Program-made: the position numbers and the translations under genes
The notes under the pieces: model-generated
Database searches by the model: none
What the model was told of the DNA's origin: nothing
The model's input: the letters and a program-made list of their open reading frames with translations, nothing else
Assembly (NCBI RefSeq): GCF_042666435.1
Contig: NZ_JBHTDC010000002.1
Coordinates: forward strand, 997,423-1,061,422
DNA length: 64,000 bases
Origin: Allosphingosinicella sp042666435
Lineage (GTDB): Bacteria; Pseudomonadota; Alphaproteobacteria; Sphingomonadales; Sphingomonadaceae
Direction: 5' to 3'
Shown: positions 38,101-46,622 of the stretch, in pieces
Position numbering within the stretch: position 1 is the stretch's first letter
Layout: every line of letters begins with the position of its first letter

Positions 38101-38221
38101 CCGAGCCGATGCGGAACGTGTCGCGCAAGCTGATCGACTGGGCGGGAGCCATCGACGCGAAGGAGAGCGACGCCGCCGCGAGCGCGGCCGCGATCAGGGG
38201 ACTCGTCCGGATGCTCATCAT
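35111..38221 (-). CDS. Exported TPR-CHAT protein (caspase-like protease candidate)
   Basis: The 1036-residue product has a Sec signal peptide (SPLIAAALAAASLSFASMAPAQS), TPR-like helical repeats over about residues 200-560 (NSGSYAEAAEFFGSLLGD, GDYSQANRLFAQAETQ), a coiled-coil-like stretch near 560-590, and a C-terminal CHAT domain (about 730-1020). The CHAT catalytic pair is present: H860 in HFATHG and C909 in ILSACDTAG, followed by VRAFVGAGGRSVVASHWPVPD. CHAT proteases cut specific protein partners. The start overlaps the TpsA stop in ATGA. It is probably periplasmic; the natural candidate substrate is TpsA, by inference. Confidence 0.88.
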   Translation of the reverse strand: MMSIRTSPLIAAALAAASLSFASMAPAQSISLRDTFRIGSGSGVLCSAQTSSRDKALSDMFDRAYSIVCRDAAVPVGRLYALRERGGDPAGRLAALRAEQAECGAPAGEEIDGLGTVSAATCRMKELDVPYRVYEWREGDTLYVAEGLAGYDSALRLGLRTVVADAPVDGEVSIATTAAGDPAAFARVQAGTLDPELALAEAYRRNNSGSYAEAAEFFGSLLGDGPGQAEALVNQALQQSNLGDYSQANRLFAQAETQASGDPVVARMLRNYRAMHLLNQQRPEAALAELDRPLPQVAALAGAEIADLVIDADTAARLNAESPVSRQLSSAGSSLQPEEKVEILEGQAKQLRGAILRLEGRPQEAAVAYDAALAQLGAVRGGRVTSTVWMRGQLLGGLADIAEEQGDRAGAERRHQEAVALVGAYYPGSAAALSAQARLAAYYARTGQSDQAMALYRQIVDAAAQGGDSSPALKRTLAPYFALLADQASRPEAVADMFKASQLMVRPGVAQTQAVLARELSGGSDEASRLFRQSVTLTRDIERTRVEASRLGALTDPGTADNVRLAELRLQLAQMERDQVATQAKLAAFPRYRVLSGGAMGLDELRQVLRDGEAYYKMTVVGDAAYAVFVTPSTARAFRIGATPHALETQVDALRDTISTVENGQLVTYPFDVATSHKLFGELFRPVEAELAAVDHLIFEPDGAMLRLPVNLLVTEQSGVDAYLSRASRPEDDGFDFTGVQWLGRDRDVSTAVSARSFRDVRQVGRSDAANGYIGFGENAPPPGIAGAESAFRGLTDDMAGCAWPMTAWGKPISSEELRTASRFLNRGEPAIVTGEAFTDTSIKNREDLAQYRIMHFATHGLVTAPRPECPARPALMTSFGGGESDGLLTFREIYDLRIDADLVILSACDTAGKASVAATREAGLGTGGDYALDGLVRAFVGAGGRSVVASHWPVPDDYDATNRLISGLFTAPPGTSTATALRTAQAALMDDAATSHPYYWSGFAIIGDGASPVIPEAGAESQTAAQSAGGPAQSR

Positions 38222-41200
38222 TCTTCCTCGTCCTCATCGTCGTCGTCGTCGTCGTCGTCCTCGTCCTCGTCGGTCCACATCGTGCTGTCGCCGCCGCTGG
38301 CCACCGGCTCCTCGATCAGCGCCTCGGCCTGGAGCGAATTGGTGTCGACGAGCCCGACGAAGCCCGAGCCGAACCCGCCCGGCCCGTCGTCGCCGCCCTC
38401 GTCGCTTCCCGTCACGCCGCCCGTTCCCTCGAGAGGTCCGAGCACCACTTCCGAGCCCGATACCGGCGGCGGCACCTCCTCGGGCGGAGGAGGAGGAGGC
38501 GGGGGCGGGGGTGGGGGTGGCGGCGGCGGCGGTGGTGGCGGCGGCGGCGGAGGCGGAGGCGGAGGCGGCGTGGTTCCCGCCAGGATGTTGACCCCGTTGA
38601 ATTCCGAATCCTCGGAGAAGAAGTTGGTCTCGCCGTCGGTCAGGAACTGCACCTCGTCAAAGAAGGCATCGCCGGTGACATTGGCGCCGTCCGGATTCTC
38701 GCGGCGGCCGAAGCCGATGACGGTCACCGTCTCTCCGCTGAAAGGGGCGACCAGCAGCCCGCTCTCGCCGACGGTGACGCCGCCCAGATCGGTGGCCGTG
38801 CCGGTATTCTGCACGAACAGGGTGTCGCTGGCGAACAGCGCGATGCCGCCGGCCTGGACATATCCTGCCGGATTGTTGGGCCCGCTATTGGCCAGCAGGG
38901 CCTCGTCGCGGCCGACGAAATTCGGGTCGGCGGCGAGCCGCCCCGCCAGCGACAGGTCGGTGACCACGATATTGTCCGAGACCAGCTCGAGGAAGCCGGA
39001 AAGCTCGCCGTGCTCGTTCCGCATCTCGATGCTGCCGGTGGGGGTGATGACTTCCAGCCGGTCGTTGCTGCCGATGAAGAGGACGTCGCCGGCATCGGCG
39101 CCGACGACCTGCACGGCGCCGTCGACCCGAACCGTGCCGTCGCTGAACAGCGACACGAAGGACACGCCCCCGGCCTCGGAACCCTGGATGACGAGATCGC
39201 GGACCAGCACCTCGGGTTCGTCGCCGATAGTGTTGCCGGCGACGGTCACGGTCACGCCATTGCCCTCGATGCGCGAGGCTTCCGCCTGGGTCAGGGTATA
39301 GCCAGGCCCTTCGGTATTGCCGCCGATCACCGTCTGCAAACCATCCGAATTCGCGAAGAGATGCACCGTCGAAACGCCCTCGATGCCGACGGTCGCGCCG
39401 TTGCGTATGTCGATGTCCGAGGACAGGACGAAGATGCTGGGCGCGAGCAATTCGCCGAGAAGGACGGCATTCTCCGCCGAGACGGCCGCCGAGGAGCCGG
39501 CTTCCACATTGCCGATCACCGCGTCGCCCTCGGTCGAGATCGAAACGATGCCGACGGCCCCGATCAGCGAATCGGCGGTCGATTGGAATCCGCCGGCCCC
39601 GTCCAAGGCGATGTCCGTGCCGCCGAGCGTTGTCCCGCCCGCCGGGCGCTGGCTGTGGCGGACCGAGATCGTGCCGTCGGCCACCGCGACGATTCGGTCC
39701 GCCGTGATGCTCCCCGATCCGGCCGCCGCGAATTCGATGTCGGCCGATGTCCCGATGTCGAGCGAGTTCGCGATCTGAATCGTGCTCGCATTCGCCCGAA
39801 GATAGGCCGGCCCGGCCTCTTCACTCACCGGAATGCCATTCTCGTCGAGGAAGGTGAAAATGCGGGGCACCGCCCCTTCAACCCTCATATCGACCGTATC
39901 GAAACGGGCGGAGCTCCCGTCCCGCGCTTCGATCCCGGTCTCGCCGAACCGGGCCGGGCCGACCGTCGCCCCTCCGCCGCCGAACCCGCGCGCTTCGAGG
40001 CTCAAAGTGGTGACGTCCGCCTGGCCGGGATCGCTCCCCTCGGAGCGGCTGGTGATCAGCGCCGCCGATCTACCGCCGCCGCCGGCGCCCCCCCGTCCGC
40101 CGCCGCCATCGCCGCCTCGGCCGTTGGCGACGAGCGTGGCGCTGTTCGCGGAAACCGACCCGCCGCGCGCGACCAGGACCGAATCGCCGCCGAGCCCGAC
40201 GCCGCCGTCCCCTCCGCTGGAGCCGGCACCGCCCGATCCGCCGAATCCGGATGAATCGACGACGATATCGGTGAAGGCCGCGGTGCCGGCGGCCGTCGCC
40301 GAGCTTGGCGCCCCGGTGGTGGTCCCGACATTGGCGCTTCCGCCGATGGCGTCTCCGCCGGCGCCCCCGGCGCTCCCATCGATGCCGTCCCCGCCGTCAC
40401 CGCCACGAGCGATGACGTCGACATTCGTCGACCCCAGTTCGAGATTGCCGTTGATCGCCTGGGCGAGCACGCGAACGTCGCCTCCATCGGCGGTGCCTCC
40501 GGCGGCGCCCATGCCATTCCCCGTCGTCCCGCCCGCGCCGCCTATCGCGGTGGCGTCCAGGTCGACGCTTGCGATGTCGACGAGCGACGGCGCGGAGCCG
40601 TCGAAAGCGGTGATGGCGGTCAGGCCGCCGGTGGCGTCGCCGCCGGCGCCCGCGTTGCCGCTGCCGCCGATCCCGGCCGAACTCGCGTCCAGGAGGTTGC
40701 CGCTGATCGTCCCCCCGTTTCGTGCAGCCACCAGCGCGCCGCCATTGGGATCCTCCTCGGTGCCGGTATTGATGCCTCCGCGGCCATTGCCGCCGATCAC
40801 GCCTCCGCCTCCGGCCCCGGTCGCGGTGACGAATCCGTTCTCGAAGCCAAGCTCGCCGCCGTTGGCCCTGACGATTGCAAGGCCGCCTGTCCCGTCGCCT
40901 CCGACGCCCGCGCTGCCCGAGCCGGTGCCGCCATTGCCGTTCGCGGACGCCGTCAACGTTCCGGCGATGGTCAGTTGTCCGCCGTTCGACCGTATCCGGG
41001 CCGCGCCGCCGACGCCCGATCCGCCCGATCCGCTGCCGCTCACCGAACCGCCGGCTCCGTCGGCGCTTACCATGCTGCTGCCGGCGCTCAGCGAACCGTC
41101 GTCCGACACGGTGAGCGAGGCGTCGCCACCGGTTCCCGCGCCGCCGTCGCCGCCGCCGAACGTGGTGCCGCCGAGGCCGAGAGCCGTGGCGTCGATGCTG

Positions 41201-42894
41201 CCGGAAATGTCGATCGCGCCCCCCTGCGCGACGATGGTCGCCGTGCCGCCTTGCCCGGTGCCGCTTGCCCCACTGCCCGACTGGTTGATGCCGGCAAGGC
41301 CGATCGCCCGCAGCGAAGCATTTCCCCCCACGGCGATGCTTCCGCCGCTCGTGGCCGAGAGCAAGGCCTCGCCGCCGGTTCCGGAGGGTCCGCCTTGTCC
41401 CTGGGTCGTCCCGCCGGCGTTTCCGCCCGCGTCTATCGTCAGGTCGCCGTCCACGTTCAGCGTTCCGCCCACGACGGTGACCCGCGCCGTACCGCCGGTC
41501 GCCGCCTCCGCCAGACCGCCCCTCGTGCTGGCATCGACGGTCGCATCGCCGGCTATCGTGACGGTCGAACCGGCATTCGCGAAGAGCTGGGCGTCGCCGC
41601 CGACGCCACTTTCAAAACCCGAGAAGCCGTCGCCTTTGCCATTGCCGACGACAGCATCGCCCGCGACCGTGAGGTTCAGGCCGTTGGCGGCCCCCAGGCT
41701 GGCGCCTTCGCTGCCCAGGAGAGTGACGTTTCCGGCGAAGGTGAGATCGCCGGTCTGGGACGCCGCCAGCGCGAGGCCGCGCGCCCGCGCCGAGACATCC
41801 GACGTGAAATCGCCGCCGACGATGTTGATGTCCGCGCCGGCGGCGGGGCCGGGACCGCCGACGAACGCGCCGCCGAAGACATTGTGGCCCGCCGACAGGA
41901 TGATCGCGCCATTCTCGATCGACACATTGGTCGCGGCGTCGAAGCCGACATTGCCCTCCAGCAGGACGGTGATCGCCTGATTCTTGGGCATGGCGACCAT
42001 GTAGATATTGTGGTGGTCGCCCAAAGCGCCGCTCGCCGGACCGCCGGTCGATCCGCGGTGGCGGATGGCGTCGGCTACCTCGCTGCCCGTCTGCACATTG
42101 ATGTCGAACAGGCCGTCGTTTATCACGAGGTCGACCGCCTCGGCCGCTATATAGGCCGCCGAGCCATTCACCCGGACATCTCCTTGCTGGACGATGCCGG
42201 GCGCGATCATGCCGATATAGCTGCCTTCCGCGAGGGCTTGGATCCGCGCGCCCGGCTGAACCTGGATGGCCGACGACGCGCTGCCGAGCTCGGCGTCGAG
42301 CCGCAGCGAAATCTCGCCGCCCGTGCCGAAGAAATTGCCGCTGCCGTCGCGCACCGGGTCGAGCGTGGTAAGGAGCAGGCTGCCGACGTCGAAGACGGCG
42401 TTCGACCCGATGAGGATGCCGCCCGGACTGTAGAAGGCGACACCTCCCCCAGGGCCGGTCACGTTGCCGGCCGCGTCCTGAAGCTGGCTGATGACGGTGC
42501 CGTTGAACGCCACGACCCGGCCCGGATCGGTCGGCAGGATCCGGTTGAGGATGACGAAGGTCGGCAGACCCGGCTCATTCTGGAATATCGCTGTATTGCC
42601 GTTGGGCAGGAAATTCACCGGGCCGGAGCCAGAGGCGTCGAACGGGTCCCAGTTGACCACCGCGGTCGGCGTTCCCACGGTGATGACGTCGGTATTGGGC
42701 GTGCCGCTGTCGAAGGTGACCTGGCCCGAATCGACCGTCGGCGTCCCCTGGAATCCCTGGGCCACGGCCTCGTCGCCGGATCCGGCGAGACCCAATGCGG
42801 CGCCCACGGCACAGGAAAGAAGGAGGCTCCTCCGAACCGAGCCGAGCCCGGTGGTCGAGGACGGTGCGTGCGATATGAGCTTAGCCGTCATCAT
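38218..42894 (-). CDS. Filamentous-haemagglutinin-like two-partner-secretion exoprotein (TpsA)
   Basis: A 1558-residue exoprotein. After a signal peptide (RRSLLLSCAVGAALGLAGS, cleavage near AVAQ) comes a TPS secretion domain with LNRILPTDPGRVVAFNGTV and GVAFYSPGGILIGSNAVFDVGSLLLTT; SPGGI replaces the usual NPNGI. Residues about 400-950 are glycine-rich parallel-beta-helix repeats of 50-60 residues (TGGxAxLxxxxGGSIxVGGNxxLxA). The tail has 29 prolines, then an acidic run of D and E ending the protein. The ATG at 42894 overlaps the TpsB stop in ATGA; a second ATG at 42891 has better spacing from GGAGG. No cysteine-based or toxin domain is evident. Confidence 0.87.
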   Translation of the reverse strand: MMTAKLISHAPSSTTGLGSVRRSLLLSCAVGAALGLAGSGDEAVAQGFQGTPTVDSGQVTFDSGTPNTDVITVGTPTAVVNWDPFDASGSGPVNFLPNGNTAIFQNEPGLPTFVILNRILPTDPGRVVAFNGTVISQLQDAAGNVTGPGGGVAFYSPGGILIGSNAVFDVGSLLLTTLDPVRDGSGNFFGTGGEISLRLDAELGSASSAIQVQPGARIQALAEGSYIGMIAPGIVQQGDVRVNGSAAYIAAEAVDLVINDGLFDINVQTGSEVADAIRHRGSTGGPASGALGDHHNIYMVAMPKNQAITVLLEGNVGFDAATNVSIENGAIILSAGHNVFGGAFVGGPGPAAGADINIVGGDFTSDVSARARGLALAASQTGDLTFAGNVTLLGSEGASLGAANGLNLTVAGDAVVGNGKGDGFSGFESGVGGDAQLFANAGSTVTIAGDATVDASTRGGLAEAATGGTARVTVVGGTLNVDGDLTIDAGGNAGGTTQGQGGPSGTGGEALLSATSGGSIAVGGNASLRAIGLAGINQSGSGASGTGQGGTATIVAQGGAIDISGSIDATALGLGGTTFGGGDGGAGTGGDASLTVSDDGSLSAGSSMVSADGAGGSVSGSGSGGSGVGGAARIRSNGGQLTIAGTLTASANGNGGTGSGSAGVGGDGTGGLAIVRANGGELGFENGFVTATGAGGGGVIGGNGRGGINTGTEEDPNGGALVAARNGGTISGNLLDASSAGIGGSGNAGAGGDATGGLTAITAFDGSAPSLVDIASVDLDATAIGGAGGTTGNGMGAAGGTADGGDVRVLAQAINGNLELGSTNVDVIARGGDGGDGIDGSAGGAGGDAIGGSANVGTTTGAPSSATAAGTAAFTDIVVDSSGFGGSGGAGSSGGDGGVGLGGDSVLVARGGSVSANSATLVANGRGGDGGGGRGGAGGGGRSAALITSRSEGSDPGQADVTTLSLEARGFGGGGATVGPARFGETGIEARDGSSARFDTVDMRVEGAVPRIFTFLDENGIPVSEEAGPAYLRANASTIQIANSLDIGTSADIEFAAAGSGSITADRIVAVADGTISVRHSQRPAGGTTLGGTDIALDGAGGFQSTADSLIGAVGIVSISTEGDAVIGNVEAGSSAAVSAENAVLLGELLAPSIFVLSSDIDIRNGATVGIEGVSTVHLFANSDGLQTVIGGNTEGPGYTLTQAEASRIEGNGVTVTVAGNTIGDEPEVLVRDLVIQGSEAGGVSFVSLFSDGTVRVDGAVQVVGADAGDVLFIGSNDRLEVITPTGSIEMRNEHGELSGFLELVSDNIVVTDLSLAGRLAADPNFVGRDEALLANSGPNNPAGYVQAGGIALFASDTLFVQNTGTATDLGGVTVGESGLLVAPFSGETVTVIGFGRRENPDGANVTGDAFFDEVQFLTDGETNFFSEDSEFNGVNILAGTTPPPPPPPPPPPPPPPPPPPPPPPPPPPPPEEVPPPVSGSEVVLGPLEGTGGVTGSDEGGDDGPGGFGSGFVGLVDTNSLQAEALIEEPVASGGDSTMWTDEDEDDDDDDDDEDEEE
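38482..38568 (-). repeat. Polyproline tract of TpsA (29 consecutive Pro codons)
   Basis: Codons from 38568 down to 38482 are all CCN (mixed CCG, CCT, CCC, CCA), giving 29 prolines. The plus strand is an 87-base run of G with single A, T and C interruptions and could form G-quadruplexes. Mixed codons argue against simple microsatellite growth. Confidence 0.93.
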
Positions 42895-44789
42895 GACCTC
42901 CATGGCCAAAGCTTGGTGGTGAACGAGACGAGAAGCCGCGGGTCCGGCCGTTCGGTCATCAGCATTCCGGCGCGGTCGAGCGGCACGGCGAGCACCACGT
43001 CGAGCTGCGCACGGTCGCCGTACAGGGCGCGGATGCCGCCGCCGACCGAGGTCAGTTGCTGCCGCACGTCACGCGCGTTGAGCCGGTCCTCGTTCCACAC
43101 CCAGCCGGCATCGAAGAAGACATAGGGCTGGACGGAAAAGCGGTTGAGCGCTTTGGGAATGATGCTGCCGAAGCGAAGCTCGGCCTGGAATCCCAGTCCA
43201 TTGTCGCCGAGCAGGGTGCCGGGATCATAGCCGCGCCCGACCGTATAATTGCCGAGCGAATATTCCTCGAAGCTCAGCAGCGGATCGGCGGAGGCCTGGC
43301 CGCGCATGCCCAAAGCGAAAGCGATGTTCGGCACGGGCCGGTACTCGCCATAGGTGCTGAACCGGAAGACGGTGCCGGTCGGGTCGCCCTCCGGCCGGCT
43401 GAGCCGCGACTCGCCAGGGGTGTTGCAGCGCCTGAAGGCGGGTCCGCAATCCTCGCTCGCACCCAATATGCCAAGCCCTTGGCGAAGCTCGACGCTGCCG
43501 ACGAACCGCCAGCGCGGCTCCGCCGCCGAATAGCCGCCCAGGCGGCCGATACTGTCGGCGTCGGCGGCGTCGATGTCCGCGCGCAGGTAGGCGACCCGCA
43601 ATTTGTCGCGGTTGAGCTCGATCGCCTTGTTGAGAGTGACGCGCTGGTTGATGAGATCGAGACCGCCGGCTCCGCGCAAAGTGAAAGACTGGGTTCGGAC
43701 GAATGGATAGGAGGCTTCCACCGTCGCCAGCAGCGTCCTCGCCTTGACGTCGAGCAAAGGGTTGCCGAGAGCCGGATCGGCCCAGGCATAAGTGAACTGG
43801 CCCGAGAGCGTCAGGCCTTCGCTGCCGACCCGGAAATCATGGCCCAGTTGCAGCGTCTGCTGCTCGTCGAAGTCGGCGGTGCTGAAGAATGCGATCGTGG
43901 TGCGGTCGCCAAGCCCCGTCAGCCCGTAAAATTCGCCGCGCAGCAAGCCGCCCCAGCGGCCCAGGTCGCGCGACCCGAAATTCTGGATGTTGAGGTCGAT
44001 CTGTCCCGGGGCGCGGATGACCGCGACCTCGCCGATCACCTCGCCCCGGCCGGCCTGGGCGGACCGAAGCGACAGACGCACGTCATAACCGGGCAAGTCG
44101 CCGGCGAGGAGAAGATAGCGCTCGGCGTCGAAGCGGTTGAACACCTCCTGCCCGGTCAGCCGCTCCAGATAGCCGGCGATGACCCGCTCGGCGCGGCCGG
44201 CATCGCCCCTGACCCTGATGCCGACCAGCCTGGCCATCAGCACCTGGAAGCGGACCGTGCCGTCGGCGATGCGCTGCTCCGGGATTTCGACGGCGGCGAT
44301 GTAGCCGGCGTCGCGCAGGATGGTTGCCGCCCGGTCCCTTATCTCGCAGACCACCGCGACGGGCTGCGTGGTCCCGACATAATCGGCATAAGCGGGCCGC
44401 AGCAGCTCGGGCGAAACCGCCTGCAATTCATCGAAGACGACCGCGGTGACGGTGAACGCCACATCCCGATAAGCGGGGTCGGCGAGCGCGCAGGGGGCGC
44501 GCTCGATGCCGCCCTCCACCGTCAATCGCGGCGGCGTCTGGATGGGGGGCTGGAGTGGCGCCCGCTCGACCTCCTCGCGGGTCGGCGCGATCTGGCCGGT
44601 CGGGACCTGCTGCGCCCAGGCCGCCGTCGGACCCATCGCGGCGAGGGCCGCGCAAAAGCCGATCGACCTGGAAAAACGCGCGATCCCGCCCCGTGCCGCG
44701 CGGCCGGACACGCCCCCGCCCATCCGAAGTCCCGCTCCACCGGAAACCTCAGGACCAGGCGTCAGGTCGCCACCCATTTCTTTGCCCAT
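42891..44789 (-). CDS. Two-partner-secretion transporter TpsB (ShlB/FhaC/HecB family)
   Basis: Outer-membrane Omp85-type pore that exports the adjacent TpsA. The 632-residue protein has a signal-like stretch (RSIGFCAALAAMGPTAAWAQ) preceded by an unusually long N-terminus of about 40 residues, a proline-rich TREEVERAPLQPPIQ linker, a POTRA-type region (FTVTAVVFDELQAVSPELL, RDAGYIAAVEIPEQRIADG) and a beta barrel with YTVGRGYDPG (lid-loop motif) and PYVFFDAGWVWNED near the end. I chose the ATG at 44789, preceded by AGGGTGG; a TTG at 44825 is in frame. It is the first gene of the surface-secretion block. Confidence 0.88.
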   Translation of the reverse strand: MGKEMGGDLTPGPEVSGGAGLRMGGGVSGRAARGGIARFSRSIGFCAALAAMGPTAAWAQQVPTGQIAPTREEVERAPLQPPIQTPPRLTVEGGIERAPCALADPAYRDVAFTVTAVVFDELQAVSPELLRPAYADYVGTTQPVAVVCEIRDRAATILRDAGYIAAVEIPEQRIADGTVRFQVLMARLVGIRVRGDAGRAERVIAGYLERLTGQEVFNRFDAERYLLLAGDLPGYDVRLSLRSAQAGRGEVIGEVAVIRAPGQIDLNIQNFGSRDLGRWGGLLRGEFYGLTGLGDRTTIAFFSTADFDEQQTLQLGHDFRVGSEGLTLSGQFTYAWADPALGNPLLDVKARTLLATVEASYPFVRTQSFTLRGAGGLDLINQRVTLNKAIELNRDKLRVAYLRADIDAADADSIGRLGGYSAAEPRWRFVGSVELRQGLGILGASEDCGPAFRRCNTPGESRLSRPEGDPTGTVFRFSTYGEYRPVPNIAFALGMRGQASADPLLSFEEYSLGNYTVGRGYDPGTLLGDNGLGFQAELRFGSIIPKALNRFSVQPYVFFDAGWVWNEDRLNARDVRQQLTSVGGGIRALYGDRAQLDVVLAVPLDRAGMLMTERPDPRLLVSFTTKLWPWRS

Positions 44790-45049
44790 GTCCACCCTGC
44801 CAAGAGCTCCCCCACCCGCCGTCAACTGACGTCGATGACGAGACTCGGCACCATAACCCCTTTCGGCAGGATGGCAAAAGAGGATTTAAGGTTTTGATCT
44901 GATTTGGGAACACGCATGTCTTGCGGGCGCGCTGGCGGCATTGGGCCTGATCTTCACCGCCCCGGTCGGTACGGACGCGAGCCGGACGAAAAGGCATCGC
45001 GGACACGGGCCATAAGTGAAGCGAGACGCCGCAGAGGCGTCGTCATCTC

Positions 45050-45081
45050 AAAAAAAAAACGCCCCGGCCGAAGCCGGGGCG
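45050..45081 (-). terminator. Rho-independent terminator of the small protein gene at 45109
   Basis: Read leftward, a stem CGCCCCGGC-ttcg-GCCGGGGCG (45060-45081) runs into ten T residues (A-run at 45050-45059). It isolates the small gene from the tpsB promoter region (44790-45049), in which no gene was seen. Confidence 0.93.
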
Positions 45082-45108
45082 CCATATTCGTTCCCCTGTT
45101 CCGAGCGA

Positions 45109-45354
45109 TCAGGGGCTAACGCCTTCCGGTGCCTCATCGTCGCCGGTGGCCCAGATGAGCAGGCCGATGGAGAGGAGGACGCCGCCGATGATGAGAGCCG
45201 TCGACGCGCCGCCCTCTCCAGTACCGCTCTGCAAGAGCGCGGCACTGTTTACGGCCGGAAGCGTTTGAGATGAGCTCGCGGTCTGGGCGAGCGCAGAACT
45301 CGTCGCGACCAGCAGAGCGCCGGCAGCAAGGGCAGATACTATCTTGGAGGGCAT
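45109..45354 (-). CDS. Small signal-peptide/one-helix protein, paralogue A
   Basis: Not recognised as a named family. The 81-residue product has a Sec signal peptide (SALAAGALLVATSSALAQ), a short serine-rich linker, one hydrophobic helix (STALIIGGVLLSIGLLIWA) and the tail ATGDDEAPEGVSP. The same plan and tail recur in the gene at 49380 (ATGDSDTPVSPN). A good ribosome site (GGAGAG) precedes the ATG and a strong terminator follows, so it is likely highly expressed as a single unit. It is divergent from the phosphoesterase gene. A role in surface-polysaccharide export or envelope biology is only a guess from the neighbours. Confidence 0.78.
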   Translation of the reverse strand: MPSKIVSALAAGALLVATSSALAQTASSSQTLPAVNSAALLQSGTGEGGASTALIIGGVLLSIGLLIWATGDDEAPEGVSP

Positions 45355-45751
45355 TATTCTCTCCTTTAGCCAAGCAGAATCGCTGGGCTGGTCACTTTAG
45401 CGCCGGAAATCGGACATTTCCAGCGTTTAGAGTCGGATGGCCGACTTCGCGCCTAAGTGTCTGGTTTAATTGTTGTTGCCGAGCATAAGGGGCGCCATTG
45501 TTCCCGTTTCGAGGGGGTACGCCTGGCGCCGCTTCGGCGTCCCGGCGATGCTGTCGCGGAAGGGATTGACGGGTAGCGGGGACGACGATCTTCATTCCCA
45601 TTCGCCCCGCGATGCGGCGGCCTCGTCGAATAATCCTTGAAGTTGAAAGTGCTGCCTTGCTTGCGTGGCGATTGCGCCGGCGGCGGTGTAGGTTTAGATC
45701 GCGCGTTCCGGTTGGGATCGGCCCGCACATCGAAGTAGGAATGATTTTTCT
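45355..45751. other. Gene-free divergent promoter region (397 bp)
   Basis: No coding frame with a start and ribosome site is convincing here. It must hold the promoters of the small gene leftward and of the phosphoesterase rightward. The sequence is less GC-rich near 45440-45480. No inverted repeat strong enough to call was found. Confidence 0.6.
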
Positions 45752-46555
45752 GTGAGTTTCCTGAAGAAGATCTTCGGCCGAGGAAGAAGTGGCGAGGCGA
45801 ATAGCGTCTTCGGCCGGCCGAATGCGCGTGCCTATGCGATTGGCGACATTCACGGCCGGCTCGACCTGCTCGACGTCCTGCTGCAGCGGATCGAGCGCGA
45901 CGTGGCGGGACGCGAGGCCCGGGACACGATCCTCGTCTTCCTCGGCGACTTGATCGACCGGGGTCCCGAATCCGCCGGCGTCGTCGAGCGGCTTCGCTCG
46001 TTCGACCCCCCTTATGCCAAGGCGGTTTTCCTCGCCGGCAATCACGAAGAATTGTTGCTCCGCATCCTCGAAGGCGACACGCGACCGCTCCAGCAATGGC
46101 TCAAATATGGCGGCGCCGAATGTGTCGAGAGCTATGGCGTCAATGTGGCGGAACTGCTTCGTCTCCCGCGGCGCGATGCGCTCGATTTGCTGCGCTCGAA
46201 GGTGCCGAGCGCGCACCTCACCTTCCTTCGGGAGATGCAGGACAGCTACCAGTTCGGCGAATATCTCTTCGTCCATGCCGGCATCCGGCCCGGGGTGGCG
46301 ATCGAGGCGCAGAGCCGGGCCGACCTGCGCTGGATACGGGAACCCTTCCTCAGCCACTCCCAGCAGCACGGCTTCATGGTCGTGCACGGCCACACCATCG
46401 TCGATGAAGTCGAGGAGCATGGCAACCGCATCGCGATCGACACCGGCGCCTATAATAGCGGCATTCTGACCGCGCTCGCGATCGAGGATGATCGCCGCTG
46501 GTATCTGTCGGGCGAGCTCGGCCAAGAAGAGGAGCGGCTGGCGGCCGCGCAATGA
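45752..46555 (+). CDS. Metallophosphoesterase, serine/threonine-phosphatase-like
   Basis: The 267-residue protein has all metal-binding blocks of PP1/2A-type phosphoesterases: AIGDIHGRLDLL, LGDLIDRGPES, LAGNHEELLLR, then FVHAGIRPG and VVHGHT. Small bacterial members act as protein phosphatases or diadenosine-tetraphosphate hydrolases. The GTG at 45752 has AGGA about 12 bases upstream; no ATG gives a longer full protein. It precedes the epimerase gene by 67 bp on the same strand and may be cotranscribed with it. Confidence 0.9.
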   Translation: MSFLKKIFGRGRSGEANSVFGRPNARAYAIGDIHGRLDLLDVLLQRIERDVAGREARDTILVFLGDLIDRGPESAGVVERLRSFDPPYAKAVFLAGNHEELLLRILEGDTRPLQQWLKYGGAECVESYGVNVAELLRLPRRDALDLLRSKVPSAHLTFLREMQDSYQFGEYLFVHAGIRPGVAIEAQSRADLRWIREPFLSHSQQHGFMVVHGHTIVDEVEEHGNRIAIDTGAYNSGILTALAIEDDRRWYLSGELGQEEERLAAAQ

Positions 46556-46622
46556 GCCGGCCGTTGTGCGGCGTCGCCGGCTTCCATAAGGTGCCGCGGT
46601 AAATTTCCGGCGGCGGGGTCTC

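Noticed and set aside
38221..38275. GTCGTC/CTCGTC microsatellite as a possible phase-variation tract
   Set aside because: It encodes the acidic TpsA tail with trinucleotide units, so length change would not shift the frame; the stop follows directly.
35642..39301. 1219-residue open frame opposite the CHAT and TpsA genes
   Set aside because: It spans two genuine genes on the other strand and has poly-Ser and poly-Gly runs that are just the complements of the acidic and proline tracts.
39833..41980. Proline-rich 715-residue frame opposite the glycine repeats of TpsA
   Set aside because: Glycine codons read in antisense give proline and alanine; no independent gene evidence.
41000..42000. Repeats in TpsA that might look like a CRISPR array
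   Set aside because: The repeats are coding, vary in length and sequence and have no constant 20-40-bp repeat unit.
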